Source: Cyanobacteria bacterium UBA9971
Lineage (GTDB): Bacteria; Cyanobacteriota; Vampirovibrionia; Gastranaerophilales; UBA9971
Length of the DNA stretch: 6,430 nt
Reading direction: 5' to 3'
Assembly: GCA_003499955.1 (NCBI GenBank)
Contig: DNRP01000153.1
Span: 1-6,430 of the forward strand
Positions 1-5,532 of this stretch are shown in pieces (position 1 is the first letter of the stretch; every line of letters begins with the position of its first letter). The notes below the pieces were generated by a model. That model did no database searches, was not told the DNA's origin, and worked only from the letters and a program-made list of their open reading frames with translations. Both the position numbers and the translations under genes were made by a program.

Positions 1-113
1 AATCCCCGATATTTTTTCCTTAAAGCTAAATCCATCTGCCGTATTCTTTCTCCTGCCAATGCCAACTTTGTTATTTTACCAAGATTATTTACTTTTACAA
101 AATTTGGTTGCAA
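1..113 (-). CDS. Possible 5' end of a leftward hypothetical gene (partial)
   Basis: Reading the minus strand from about 113 leftwards gives an uninterrupted frame that runs off the window. It contains an amphipathic, basic stretch (LGKITKLALAGERIRQMDLA, then LRKKYRG) that looks more protein-like than the opposite-strand reading. I do not recognise the family. The start is uncertain. A TTG at 113-111 has no clear ribosome-binding site. An ATG at 35-33 has an AGGAGA about 13 bases upstream, which is rather far. The plus strand is also open here until a TAA at 138-140, so it could instead be the tail of a rightward gene, but that reading is rich in F, C and N residues and looks like an antisense shadow. 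Low confidence. Confidence 0.25.
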   Translation of the reverse strand, partial: MQPNFVKVNNLGKITKLALAGERIRQMDLALRKKYRG

Positions 114-351
114 TTTGCGAAAGAATATATTGTATAAATAAAAAATATTTAGTTTTGTAACGAAAATGTTACAATTGTATATTTTACAAAAATGTTGTTT
201 TTTTAGACAGGAAAGACTATTAGCTTGAAATTAATGACAAAAAAATTGTTAAAAATTTATTAGTAAAAAAAGTTTGATTTTACTTTCTTTTATACATGGT
301 TGATAATAGAACTGGTAAAAAATATTTTAACTTTAAGGAAAGAGAATCAAA
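114..351. other. AT-rich spacer upstream of the zinc-ribbon gene
   Basis: No convincing gene was found here; the best short frame encodes only 20 residues (from an ATG at 166). The spacer is dominated by A and T runs and contains several TTACAA-type boxes: TTTTACAAAA at 93-102 (just outside) and 182-191, plus the palindrome at 155-174. No strong promoter stands out for the gene at 352. The best candidate pairs ATGACA (234-239) with TATTAG (258-263), which is a weak match. TATACA at 291-296 and GATAAT at 302-307 are -10-like but lack a -35 at proper spacing. The ribosome-binding site AAGGA lies at 335-339, 12 bases before the ATG. Confidence 0.5.
155..174. promoter_or_regulatory. Perfect palindrome, possible operator
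   Basis: TTGTAAC (155-161) and GTTACAA (168-174) are perfect 7-bp inverted arms around a 6-base spacer. The symmetry and size suit a dimeric regulator site. Copies of a related TTTTACAAAA box lie at 93-102 and 182-191. No T-tract follows, so it is not an intrinsic terminator. It sits between the possible leftward gene and the zinc-ribbon gene, so it could serve either. The role is inferred. Confidence 0.35.
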
Positions 352-672
352 ATGTTCAAGCAAAACTTCGAAGACCAAGAATTACAATGTGTAGAATGTG
401 GTCAAGGCTTTATCTTCAGTGGTGAAGATCAAGAATTTTATCAACAAAAAAGATATTCCACCCCAAAAAGATGTCCTGTTTGCAGAGCAAACAGAAAAAT
501 GAATGACACCAGAGGCGGCGGCGGAAGAAGCGGTGGCGGCGGCGGCGGAAGAGGTCCTAGACCTCAATTCAAAGCTATATGCGCAGCATGCGGTATAGAA
601 ACAACTGTTCCTTTTGAACCAAAAAGTGACAGACCTGTTTACTGTTCTGATTGTTATAGAAGTAATTATTAA
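352..672 (+). CDS. Two-domain zinc-ribbon protein with glycine-rich linker (CxxC-x17-CxxC type)
   Basis: This 106-residue protein has two predicted zinc-binding modules. The N-terminal one has cysteine pairs C13/C16 and C41/C44, in a form resembling the 'probable zinc-ribbon' family (zf-trcl-like). The C-terminal one has C77/C80 and C98/C101 separated by exactly 17 residues, matching the CxxC-x17-CxxC domain seen in several little-studied phyla. Residues 54-71 form a linker of G, R and P that resembles RGG-type RNA-binding stretches. Together these suggest a nucleic-acid- or ribosome-associated protein, but no reaction can be assigned. It starts at an ATG preceded by AAGGA at 335-339. The stop overlaps an intercistronic hairpin, and a small basic protein follows 32 bases later, probably in the same transcript, which ends at the terminator at 873-906. 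Confidence 0.9.
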   Translation: MFKQNFEDQELQCVECGQGFIFSGEDQEFYQQKRYSTPKRCPVCRANRKMNDTRGGGGRSGGGGGGRGPRPQFKAICAACGIETTVPFEPKSDRPVYCSDCYRSNY

Positions 673-685
673 GGGTTAAACCCTT
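671..685 (+). promoter_or_regulatory. Intercistronic hairpin
   Basis: AAGGG (671-675) pairs with CCCTT (681-685) around the loop TTAAA, and the DNA is almost a perfect palindrome over 15 bases. It begins inside the stop codon of the zinc-ribbon gene and ends 5 bases before the AAAGGA ribosome-binding site of the next small gene. No T-run follows, so it is unlikely to terminate transcription. It may affect RNA stability or translational coupling (inference). Confidence 0.4.
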
Positions 686-690
686 CTAGT

Positions 691-696
691 AAAGGA
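691..696 (+). promoter_or_regulatory. Ribosome-binding site supporting a TTG start
   Basis: AAAGGA lies 8 bases before the TTG at 705-707, a normal spacing. It is the main reason for calling the short basic gene that follows, which has no ATG start. Confidence 0.65.
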
Positions 697-704
697 TAAA
701 AACT

Positions 705-824
705 TTGGCTAAAAATAATCAGAAAAAAGAAAAAGCAGAACGCAACAAAGCAAACGCTGAAAAATTCAAAAAAAGAACCAAAAATACCAGATTTGGAAGT
801 AGAAGATCAAGTAGTGAAAGCTAA
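705..824 (+). CDS. Small lysine/arginine-rich protein, 39 residues, TTG start
   Basis: A frame starting at TTG (705-707) and ending at TAA (822-824) encodes 39 residues beginning MAKNNQKKEKAERNKANAEK. It contains 9 lysines and 5 arginines against 4 glutamates, a net charge near +10. It ends in a tail rich in serine and arginine (GSRRSSSES). There is no hydrophobic core, so it is probably disordered and may bind nucleic acid or ribosomes. I do not recognise a named family. Support for it being real: AAAGGA at ideal spacing, position 32 bases after the zinc-ribbon gene and before a strong terminator, and helix-friendly charged content rather than random AT-rich translation. It may work with the zinc-ribbon protein, but nothing in the sequence proves that. 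Confidence 0.7.
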   Translation: MAKNNQKKEKAERNKANAEKFKKRTKNTRFGSRRSSSES

Positions 825-872
825 TAACCAAATTTTATATATTTAGGTAAACTGTTGAAATTTTCGATTTTG

Positions 873-906
873 AAAGACCTCTCAAAATATTTTGAGAGGT
901 CTTTTT
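873..906 (+). terminator. Rho-independent terminator
   Basis: Perfect 15-bp inverted arms, AAAGACCTCTCAAAA (873-887) and TTTTGAGAGGTCTTT (890-904), enclose a 2-base centre. The arm runs into TTTTT (902-906). The central AAAATATTTT part may stay open, leaving a GC-containing stem and small loop. It ends the transcript of the two small genes, 48 bases after the second stop. Confidence 0.92.
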
Positions 907-954
907 GTATATTTATTTTACTAAAAAATACTAAAAAATTAATTTTAAAACATG

Positions 955-992
955 TATAATATAATTGACAATCTGGTTACAAGCTTTAAAAT
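955..992 (+). promoter_or_regulatory. Candidate promoter(s) of the SemiSWEET gene
   Basis: Two overlapping options are visible. TATAAT at 955-960 is a consensus -10 directly preceded by TG, but its -35 region is poor (A-rich near 932). Alternatively, a perfect -35 TTGACA (965-970) stands 16 bases before TAAAAT (987-992). That would start RNA near 999 and leave only about 10 untranslated bases. Either lies correctly between the terminator at 873-906 and the ATG at 1009. Confidence 0.45.
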
Positions 993-1008
993 ACAAAGAG
1001 CCTAAATT

Positions 1009-1263
1009 ATGGATATTATTAATGCCTTGGGGTTTATTGCAGCAATATTGACAACTTTCGGTTTTCTTCCTCAACTGATTAAAATTATAAAAACGAAATC
1101 AGTAAAAGACATATCTTTTGGCATGTTTGCAATGTTTTTTATAGGAGGTAGTTGCTGGTTTATTTATGGAATTTTTATTCAATCAACGCCTGTAATAGCG
1201 GCAAACTTCGCAAACATGCTTATGAACGGAACAATAATCGGTTATAAACTTAAATATAATTAA
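1009..1263 (+). CDS. SemiSWEET family sugar transporter (PQ-loop, MtN3-like)
   Basis: This 84-residue inner-membrane protein has three hydrophobic segments (about residues 3-22, 37-57 and 61-79), the normal length and topology of bacterial SemiSWEETs. These pair as dimers to form a six-helix pore for sugars. The PQ motif is at P21-Q22 (GFLPQLIKIIKTKS), followed by a basic loop and KDIS. W50 and N66 fit the conserved substrate-pocket tryptophan and asparagine of the family. Family knowledge predicts bidirectional facilitated transport of mono- or disaccharides; the actual sugar cannot be read from sequence. The ribosome-binding site is weak (AAAGAG at 995-1000). The gene appears to stand alone, between a terminator and a repeat-filled spacer. 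Confidence 0.92.
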   Translation: MDIINALGFIAAILTTFGFLPQLIKIIKTKSVKDISFGMFAMFFIGGSCWFIYGIFIQSTPVIAANFANMLMNGTIIGYKLKYN

Positions 1264-1271
1264 TTTTTGTT

Positions 1272-1352
1272 GTCATTGCGAGGAGAGGCTTTTAGCCTCG
1301 ACGCGGCAATCTATTTTGTTTTTATAGAGTGCTTCGCTTCGCTCGCAATGAC
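1272..1352. repeat. Dispersed palindromic repeat, copy A (intergenic)
   Basis: The outer arms GTCATTGCGAG (1272-1282) and CTCGCAATGAC (1342-1352) are perfect 11-bp inverted repeats. Nested inside are GAGGCT/AGCCTC (1285-1290 with 1294-1299) and an imperfect pair GCAATCTAT/ATAGAGTGC (1306-1314 with 1324-1332). GC content is much higher than in the surrounding DNA. The same outer arms and internal GCAATC/GATTGC logic recur at 6306-6427, so this is a dispersed family. Similar GTCATTGCGAG-bounded elements are familiar from many bacterial genomes as REP-like, non-autonomous repeats. No T-tract follows, so terminator function is not supported. Confidence 0.85.
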
Positions 1353-1360
1353 GGGTTGAC

Positions 1361-1407
1361 TTGCTCAATTATTATGCATATATGTATAATACTTAATAAT
1401 TGAGCAA
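1361..1407 (+). promoter_or_regulatory. 14-bp perfect inverted repeat enclosing a candidate promoter
   Basis: TTGCTCAATTATTA (1361-1374) and TAATAATTGAGCAA (1394-1407) are perfect inverted arms around a 19-base centre that itself contains the palindrome CATATATG (1377-1384). A consensus -10 TATAAT (1385-1390) lies in the centre. TTGCTC in the left arm (1361-1366) is a fair -35 at 18-base spacing, so RNA would start in the right arm, about 90 bases before the LptD-like gene. The layout suits a regulator site covering a promoter. It lacks a T-tract, so it is not an ordinary terminator. It starts 8 bases after repeat copy A but shares no sequence with it. Confidence 0.5.
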
Positions 1408-1471
1408 AATTATAAAAAATTATGTGGAATTTTCCTCATGACTATATTTTAATAGACATGATTATAATCAC

Positions 1472-1476
1472 GAGGA
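1472..1476 (+). promoter_or_regulatory. Ribosome-binding site for the TTG-started LptD-like gene
   Basis: GAGGA lies 12 bases before the TTG at 1489. An in-frame TAA at 1477-1479 rules out any earlier start. A later ATG (codon 13) would destroy the signal peptide, so TTG is the best choice. Confidence 0.6.
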
Positions 1477-1488
1477 TAAACATTTAAT

Positions 1489-3171
1489 TTGTTTAAAAAG
1501 TTTTTAATATTAATACTATTTTTTATGGTTTGTTTTTCTTATATCGACGGCTCTACAGCCAAAGGAAAACCTAAAGCCGCTGCTAACGCTGAGCAGCCTT
1601 TAAAAGGCAGTGCTGTTATTAATATAAACAGCGATTTTATGGATTATTATCAGGAAAAAGACCAGATTGTCGCGACAGGAAACGTAAGAATTAATGTTGA
1701 AGCGCAAGAAACAATTCTTGAGGCTGATAAAGTTACTTATGACAGAGAAAACGACTTAATTATAGCCGAAAAAAATGTCAGGATAATAAACAGAAAAAAT
1801 GTAATTAACGGGGATTTTGCAAGGATAGACCTTACGCAGGATTCTGTGCTTATAGATCATCCCACTACAGTAATAAGCCAGATAAAAATTGATTCGAAAA
1901 CAGCAAATATTTACCCCAAAAAAGGAGATGAAAGTAAAAAAGACATCGATGTTTCTAAAGGAACAGCTAATTTTAGCGATAAAAGCCTGAGTTATGTTCT
2001 TTCTACTTGCGGAACAAAGTACATTACCGATCCCAGCATTGTTTCAAAACCGACAGACAAAAACTCCCCATCAGGATTTAAAAACAAATATATTATTCAT
2101 TCTAAAAAAGTTATTGTTAATAGAGACAAAGATGTAGATATAATAACTTTATTAAATTCCACAGTAACCATTAATAAATACAAAATAGCTCAAATTCCGA
2201 CTTTAACTCTGACTTCAAACAAGGAAACTAATCAGGTAGAAACTAATTTCCCTGAAATAGGACGAAAACCGGAATTGGGCGGATATGCGGGCTGGGGACC
2301 TTTATTTAATTTGCCGAACGGAAAAACTCTTAAAGTTGTTCCGCTTATGACTTATGGAGGAGGAGTAGGTGTAGGAGCATTATCAAGATTTACTTCCGAC
2401 ACAAACAGAACAGAAGTAGCGTATTCCACTTTAAGGGAAAAATTTGTCATAGAAGGTGAACAGATACTCCCGTTTAGCCGTAACACAAAAATTCAATACG
2501 GAAAAAATACTTATATAGAAAACGGTTTTTTTGGAAGACAATTACCCGAGTTTATTATTGAAGCTGTTGATAACAGAAAACTGGCTTCTGCTAACAATTT
2601 TGATTTTGATTTAAGGTCAAGTGCAGCTTTTATCCAGACTGATCATCGTTGGAGTACAGGAAGATACCAACTACAGGGTAATTTATATAATAACACCCCC
2701 CTTTATAAGTTGGGAGAACATGTTCATCTCGGAGCAAATTCCCAGGTTGGTGTAGCTGTGTATGGAACAGGAGATACTTATGGCGTATTAAGAGCCGGCC
2801 CGACCATAACCGCAAACAAAGGCCCCTTGTATGCATGGCTGGCTTATTATCAGGGAGGAATTTACGGAGAAACGCCAATATTAGCTGACAGATTTTATTA
2901 CGGAAAAAGCAACGTCACTTTAAGAACCAGATATAAAATCAATAAATTTACTACTGTAGGCTATGAAGCAAGTTTAAACCTGTCAAAAGATAATTATGAT
3001 AAAAAACTTATTGCGGAAAATCAAATATTTTGCTGGTTTGGTCCCGATGATATAAAATTCAGATTAGGTTATGATACAAGAAGAAAACTGCCGACTTTTG
3101 ATCTTAACATGTTGCTTGGATCAGACAGGTCTACTCTGGAATTTGATAAATTACACGTTACAGAAAATTAA
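1489..3171 (+). CDS. lptD: OstA/LptD-like outer-membrane (LPS) assembly protein
   Basis: This 560-residue protein starts at TTG. Residues 1-24 form a signal peptide: FKK, a long hydrophobic run, then a possible cleavage after S22-T23-A24. Residues about 42-140 resemble the LptA/OstA jelly-roll domain, with repeated strands such as VATGNVRI, LEADKVTYD and IIAEKNVRI. These domains carry lipopolysaccharide across the periplasm. The remainder has the alternating hydrophobic/polar pattern of an outer-membrane barrel, rich in Y, G, N and aromatic residues. It is shorter than E. coli LptD (about 780 residues). It has only C15, C174 and C515, so the four-cysteine disulfide pattern of proteobacterial LptD is absent. 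It also lacks the usual terminal aromatic residue (it ends HVTEN). It may be a divergent LptD, comparable in role to the cyanobacterial barrel proteins, or another OstA-fold protein; the gene symbol is provisional. accD follows after 66 bases with no terminator visible. Confidence 0.75.
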   Translation: MFKKFLILILFFMVCFSYIDGSTAKGKPKAAANAEQPLKGSAVININSDFMDYYQEKDQIVATGNVRINVEAQETILEADKVTYDRENDLIIAEKNVRIINRKNVINGDFARIDLTQDSVLIDHPTTVISQIKIDSKTANIYPKKGDESKKDIDVSKGTANFSDKSLSYVLSTCGTKYITDPSIVSKPTDKNSPSGFKNKYIIHSKKVIVNRDKDVDIITLLNSTVTINKYKIAQIPTLTLTSNKETNQVETNFPEIGRKPELGGYAGWGPLFNLPNGKTLKVVPLMTYGGGVGVGALSRFTSDTNRTEVAYSTLREKFVIEGEQILPFSRNTKIQYGKNTYIENGFFGRQLPEFIIEAVDNRKLASANNFDFDLRSSAAFIQTDHRWSTGRYQLQGNLYNNTPLYKLGEHVHLGANSQVGVAVYGTGDTYGVLRAGPTITANKGPLYAWLAYYQGGIYGETPILADRFYYGKSNVTLRTRYKINKFTTVGYEASLNLSKDNYDKKLIAENQIFCWFGPDDIKFRLGYDTRRKLPTFDLNMLLGSDRSTLEFDKLHVTEN

Positions 3172-3237
3172 TTATTGTCATTTTTGTATTAAAATTTAAA
3201 AACAAAAAAATAATCATGAGAGAGGAATTATATAATT

Positions 3238-4125
3238 ATGAGCTTAAGGGATTGGTTTGAAAATAGAAGGAATAAGCAGTTAAATGCTGACCTTGTAGAA
3301 TCAAAAATATCAGGAGATGATTTATTAAAACTCTGGGAAAAATGTTATAACTGCAATACAAGCATTCCTCAAAAGGAATTAGAGCAAAATATGCATGTGT
3401 GTCCTAAATGCGATTATCATTTCAGGATAGGGGCGAGAGAACGCTTAGAACAATTACTGGATGAAGATTCTTTTGAGGAAATAAACAGCAACATGCTTCC
3501 TTCTGATCCGCTGGATTTTGTAGATACAATGCGTTATAAAACAAGACAGGTAGACGCCCGCAAAAAAACAAATCTTAACGAAGCTGTTGTAACGGGCATA
3601 GGAAAAATTTCCGATTGGGAAGTCGCTGTTGCCGTGATGGATTTTGCTTATATGGGCGGAAGCATGGGAAGTGTTGTCGGAGAAAAAATCACGCGTCTTA
3701 TAGAAGAAGGCATAAAAAGAAAAATCCCGATTATAGCCGTAACATCTTCCGGTGGCGCAAGAATGCAGGAGAGTTGCCTCAGTCTTATGCAAATGGCAAA
3801 AACAAGCTGCGCTGTCGCAAGAGCTAATGAGCAAAAAATTCTTTATATTACCGTTCTTACTGAGCCTACTTTTGGCGGAGTAACGGCAAGTTTCGGGACT
3901 CTTGGCGATATAATAATTGCAGAACAGGGCGCAAGAATTGGTTTTGCAGGAAGAAGGGTTATTGAACAGACAATAAGACAAAAACTGCCGTCTGATTTCC
4001 AAACAGCAGAGTATTTGCTTAAATACGGACATGTGGATATGGTTTTTCACAGAAGCGGTCTTAAAAGCACACTGGAAAAACTAATAAGAATACACGCTCC
4101 AGCGAAACAGAAAGTTAACACATAA
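3238..4125 (+). CDS. accD: Acetyl-CoA carboxylase carboxyltransferase subunit beta
   Basis: This 295-residue cytoplasmic enzyme subunit is of normal family length. With AccA it transfers the carboxyl group from biotin on AccB to acetyl-CoA, giving malonyl-CoA for fatty-acid synthesis. The N-terminal zinc ribbon is clear: C36/C39 and C55/C58, just after the typical opening MSLRDWFENRR. The carboxyltransferase (crotonase-like) core carries VMDFAYMGGSMGSVVGEK, TSSGGARMQES, and LTEPTFGGVTASFGTLGD followed by EQGARIGFAGRRVIEQT, all family signatures. The ribosome-binding site GAGGA is at 3222-3226. The gene is 66 bases after the LptD-like gene, probably the same transcript, and 115 bases before accA, with repeat DNA in that gap. 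Nothing is missing from the catalytic region. Confidence 0.97.
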   Translation: MSLRDWFENRRNKQLNADLVESKISGDDLLKLWEKCYNCNTSIPQKELEQNMHVCPKCDYHFRIGARERLEQLLDEDSFEEINSNMLPSDPLDFVDTMRYKTRQVDARKKTNLNEAVVTGIGKISDWEVAVAVMDFAYMGGSMGSVVGEKITRLIEEGIKRKIPIIAVTSSGGARMQESCLSLMQMAKTSCAVARANEQKILYITVLTEPTFGGVTASFGTLGDIIIAEQGARIGFAGRRVIEQTIRQKLPSDFQTAEYLLKYGHVDMVFHRSGLKSTLEKLIRIHAPAKQKVNT

Positions 4126-4132
4126 AAATAAA

Positions 4133-4168
4133 GGCGAGCGAGTCCGCGTAGCGGACGGAAAGCGAGCC
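4133..4168. repeat. GC-rich palindromic repeat module between accD and accA
   Basis: GTCCGC (4142-4147) and GCGGAC (4151-4156) form a 6-bp stem with a GTA loop, flanked on both sides by GCGAG units (GGCGAGCGAG on the left, GCGAGCC on the right). This is an abrupt GC-rich island in AT-rich DNA starting 7 bases after the accD stop. It resembles small REP-like elements and is distinct in sequence from the GTCATTGCGAG family. Confidence 0.65.
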
Positions 4169-4183
4169 AAAAAATTCCACTCT

Positions 4184-4214
4184 CCCCTCCCTTGAGGGAG
4201 GGGCAGGGGGTGGG
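4184..4214 (+). repeat. Hairpin / G-quadruplex repeat in the accA leader
   Basis: CCCCTCCC (4184-4191) and GGGAGGGG (4196-4203) form a perfect 8-bp stem with a TTGA loop. The right arm continues into CAGGGGGTGGG, so 4196-4214 reads GGGAGGGGCAGGGGGTGGG, four G-runs with loops of 1, 2 and 1 bases: a strong G-quadruplex motif on the mRNA-sense strand. It ends 14 bases before the accA ribosome-binding site. The sequence looks like a common bacterial dispersed repeat, so regulation of accA is only a possibility. Confidence 0.7.
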
Positions 4215-4240
4215 TGATATAAAAAATTGAGGAATAAAAA

Positions 4241-5203
4241 ATGAACAAGCAATTTACCCCATTAGAATTTGAAAAATCAATATATCAAATAGAAGATAAA
4301 ATAGAAGAGCTTAAAAAATTAAGCTCCGAAACAGGCATAAACCTTGATGATCAAGTAAAATTACTTACAAATCAGGCATTTGAGTTTAAAAAACAGCTTT
4401 ATTCAAGTCTTACTCCTTCTCAAAAGCTTCAAATCGCAAGACACGCAAAACGCCCGACTTTTCTGGATTATGTTTCTTTAATCACCACAGACTGGCTGGA
4501 ACTTCATGGTGATAGAGCGGGAACTGACGATAGAGCTATTATTGGCGGTGTCGCCCAAATAGATGGCAAATCTGTTATGCTTATCGGTACACAAAAAGGC
4601 AGGACAACCAAAGAAAATATTGAATACAACTTTGGAATGCCTCAACCGGAAGGATACCGCAAAGCATTAAGGCTTTTTTACCATGCGGACAGATTTAATT
4701 TGCCTATTATAACTCTTATTGATACCCCCGGGGCTTATCCTGGAATTAAAGCTGAACAAACCGGTCAGGGAACTGCTATTGCTGTAAATTTAAGAGAAAT
4801 GGCAAAGCTCGAAACCCCGATTGTTTCGGTGATTCTAGGTGAAGGCTGTTCAGGCGGCGCTCTTGGTTTAGCTGTTTCAAACAGGGTATATATGTTTGAA
4901 CATTCTCTTTACACTGTAATTTCTCCTGAAGGATGCGCTTCTATTCTCTGGAGAAGTGCTGATATGGCAAGCACCGCCGCAGAAAACCTTAAAATAACTT
5001 CTGATGATCTTTTACAAATGGAAATAATTGACGGAATCATAAAAGAACCTCTTGGAGGTGCTCATTATGATTGGGATTTTGCAGCAGCAGAATTAAAAAA
5101 TACCGTGCTTGAAAGTATTGATGAAATGTCCGGCATGTCAGGCACTGAACTCAAAAGCGACAGGCATGAAAAATTCCGCAGAATGGGCGTATTTATTGAA
5201 TAA
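4241..5203 (+). CDS. accA: Acetyl-CoA carboxylase carboxyltransferase subunit alpha
   Basis: This 320-residue partner of AccD is the usual length for the family. The two form the heterotetrameric carboxyltransferase that makes malonyl-CoA in the cytoplasm. Residues 9-66 are the helical N-terminal part. R71-P72 to R92 (RPTFLDY, then ELHGDR) begins the conserved core. Signature blocks are GTQKGR (116-121), MPQPEGYRKALRL (133-145), ADRFNLPIITLIDTPGAYPG (149-168), GEGCSGGALGLAV (200-212, cysteine where many relatives have glycine) and EHSLYTVISPEGCASILWR (220-238). The ATG has GAGGA at 4229-4233. The 115-base gap to accD is filled by GC-rich repeats but no ordinary terminator, so co-transcription with accD is likely though possibly attenuated. 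The 3' end converges on the small regulator gene, with 12 bases between the two stop codons. Confidence 0.97.
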   Translation: MNKQFTPLEFEKSIYQIEDKIEELKKLSSETGINLDDQVKLLTNQAFEFKKQLYSSLTPSQKLQIARHAKRPTFLDYVSLITTDWLELHGDRAGTDDRAIIGGVAQIDGKSVMLIGTQKGRTTKENIEYNFGMPQPEGYRKALRLFYHADRFNLPIITLIDTPGAYPGIKAEQTGQGTAIAVNLREMAKLETPIVSVILGEGCSGGALGLAVSNRVYMFEHSLYTVISPEGCASILWRSADMASTAAENLKITSDDLLQMEIIDGIIKEPLGGAHYDWDFAAAELKNTVLESIDEMSGMSGTELKSDRHEKFRRMGVFIE

Positions 5204-5215
5204 ATGATGTGTTTT

Positions 5216-5419
5216 TCAATTTGGAATATATTCAAATAATTCCTGAATATTACACTCCAGAGCTTCACAAAGTTTATCTATTGTTTCAAAACTTATATTT
5301 TTAGAACGGGCATAATACAAGCTAATTATTGTAGTATGACTAAGCCCTGTCATTTTTTGCAATTCTGACATTCGTATTCTTTTTTTTCCTAATATTTCAG
5401 AAAGTTTATTGTTTATCAT
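5216..5419 (-). CDS. Small Cro/CI-type (XRE) helix-turn-helix regulator
   Basis: This 67-residue protein is almost entirely a DNA-binding domain. Helix 2 to recognition helix 3 is at about residues 18-35 (MSELQKMTGLSHTTIISLYY), followed by ISFETIDKLCEALECNIQELFEYI, the typical end of short YozG-like/HTH_26 regulators. It has no ligand or catalytic domain, so it probably binds DNA as a dimer and may repress its own region. It is read leftwards from ATG at 5419-5417, with only a poor ribosome-binding site. It diverges from the 65-residue gene at 5533, and the 113-base gap between them holds a good rightward promoter and repeated operator-like sequences. This is consistent with control of that gene, though not proven. 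Confidence 0.88.
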   Translation of the reverse strand: MINNKLSEILGKKRIRMSELQKMTGLSHTTIISLYYARSKNISFETIDKLCEALECNIQELFEYIPN

Positions 5420-5446
5420 AGTTCTAATAATATCATTTTTATAAAA

Positions 5447-5494
5447 AGCTTGACTTCTATTACAGTTAATACTATATTAATTCCAGCTTGTCTT
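5447..5494. promoter_or_regulatory. Operator-like repeats around the divergent promoter
   Basis: AGCTTGACTT (5447-5456) and AGCTTGTCTT (5485-5494) are direct repeats with one mismatch, 38 bases apart start to start; one overlaps the -35 and one the expected RNA start. Between them TTAATA (5466-5471) and TATTAA (5475-5480) make a 6-bp inverted repeat over the -10. Either set could be bound by the adjacent regulator; this is inferred from position and symmetry only. Confidence 0.4.
5450..5478 (+). promoter_or_regulatory. Rightward promoter of the 65-residue gene
   Basis: TTGACT (5450-5455) and TATATT (5473-5478) are separated by 17 bases, each matching five of six consensus positions. RNA would start near 5485, leaving about 48 bases before the ATG at 5533. 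This is the best promoter in the window. Confidence 0.7.
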
Positions 5495-5532
5495 AGTTGT
5501 TTTGCAATTTTTCTTAATAAAGGGAAAATAAA

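Noticed and set aside
166..228. 20-codon frame starting at ATG 166
   Set aside because: It has no ribosome-binding site, an unconvincing composition, and overlaps the palindrome at 155-174.
1272..1407. Treating repeat copy A and the neighbouring inverted repeat as a CRISPR or a single mobile element
   Set aside because: There are no regularly spaced direct repeats, and the two structures share no sequence and are separately complete.
3615..3827. 70-residue plus-strand frame inside accD
   Set aside because: It is an out-of-frame shadow of the strongly conserved AccD core.
3454..4050. Long open frame on the minus strand opposite accD (198 residues)
   Set aside because: It lies wholly inside accD, is rich in C, H, F and S residues, matches no family and is the usual antisense shadow of a conserved gene.
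5191..5216. Possible terminator at the accA end (ATTTAT/ATAAAT plus a short T-run)
   Set aside because: The stem is all A-T, overlaps the coding end, and the T-run is displaced by several bases.
5224..5233. GAATATATTC palindrome
   Set aside because: It lies inside the 3' coding part of the XRE gene and is a short AT-rich palindrome expected by chance.
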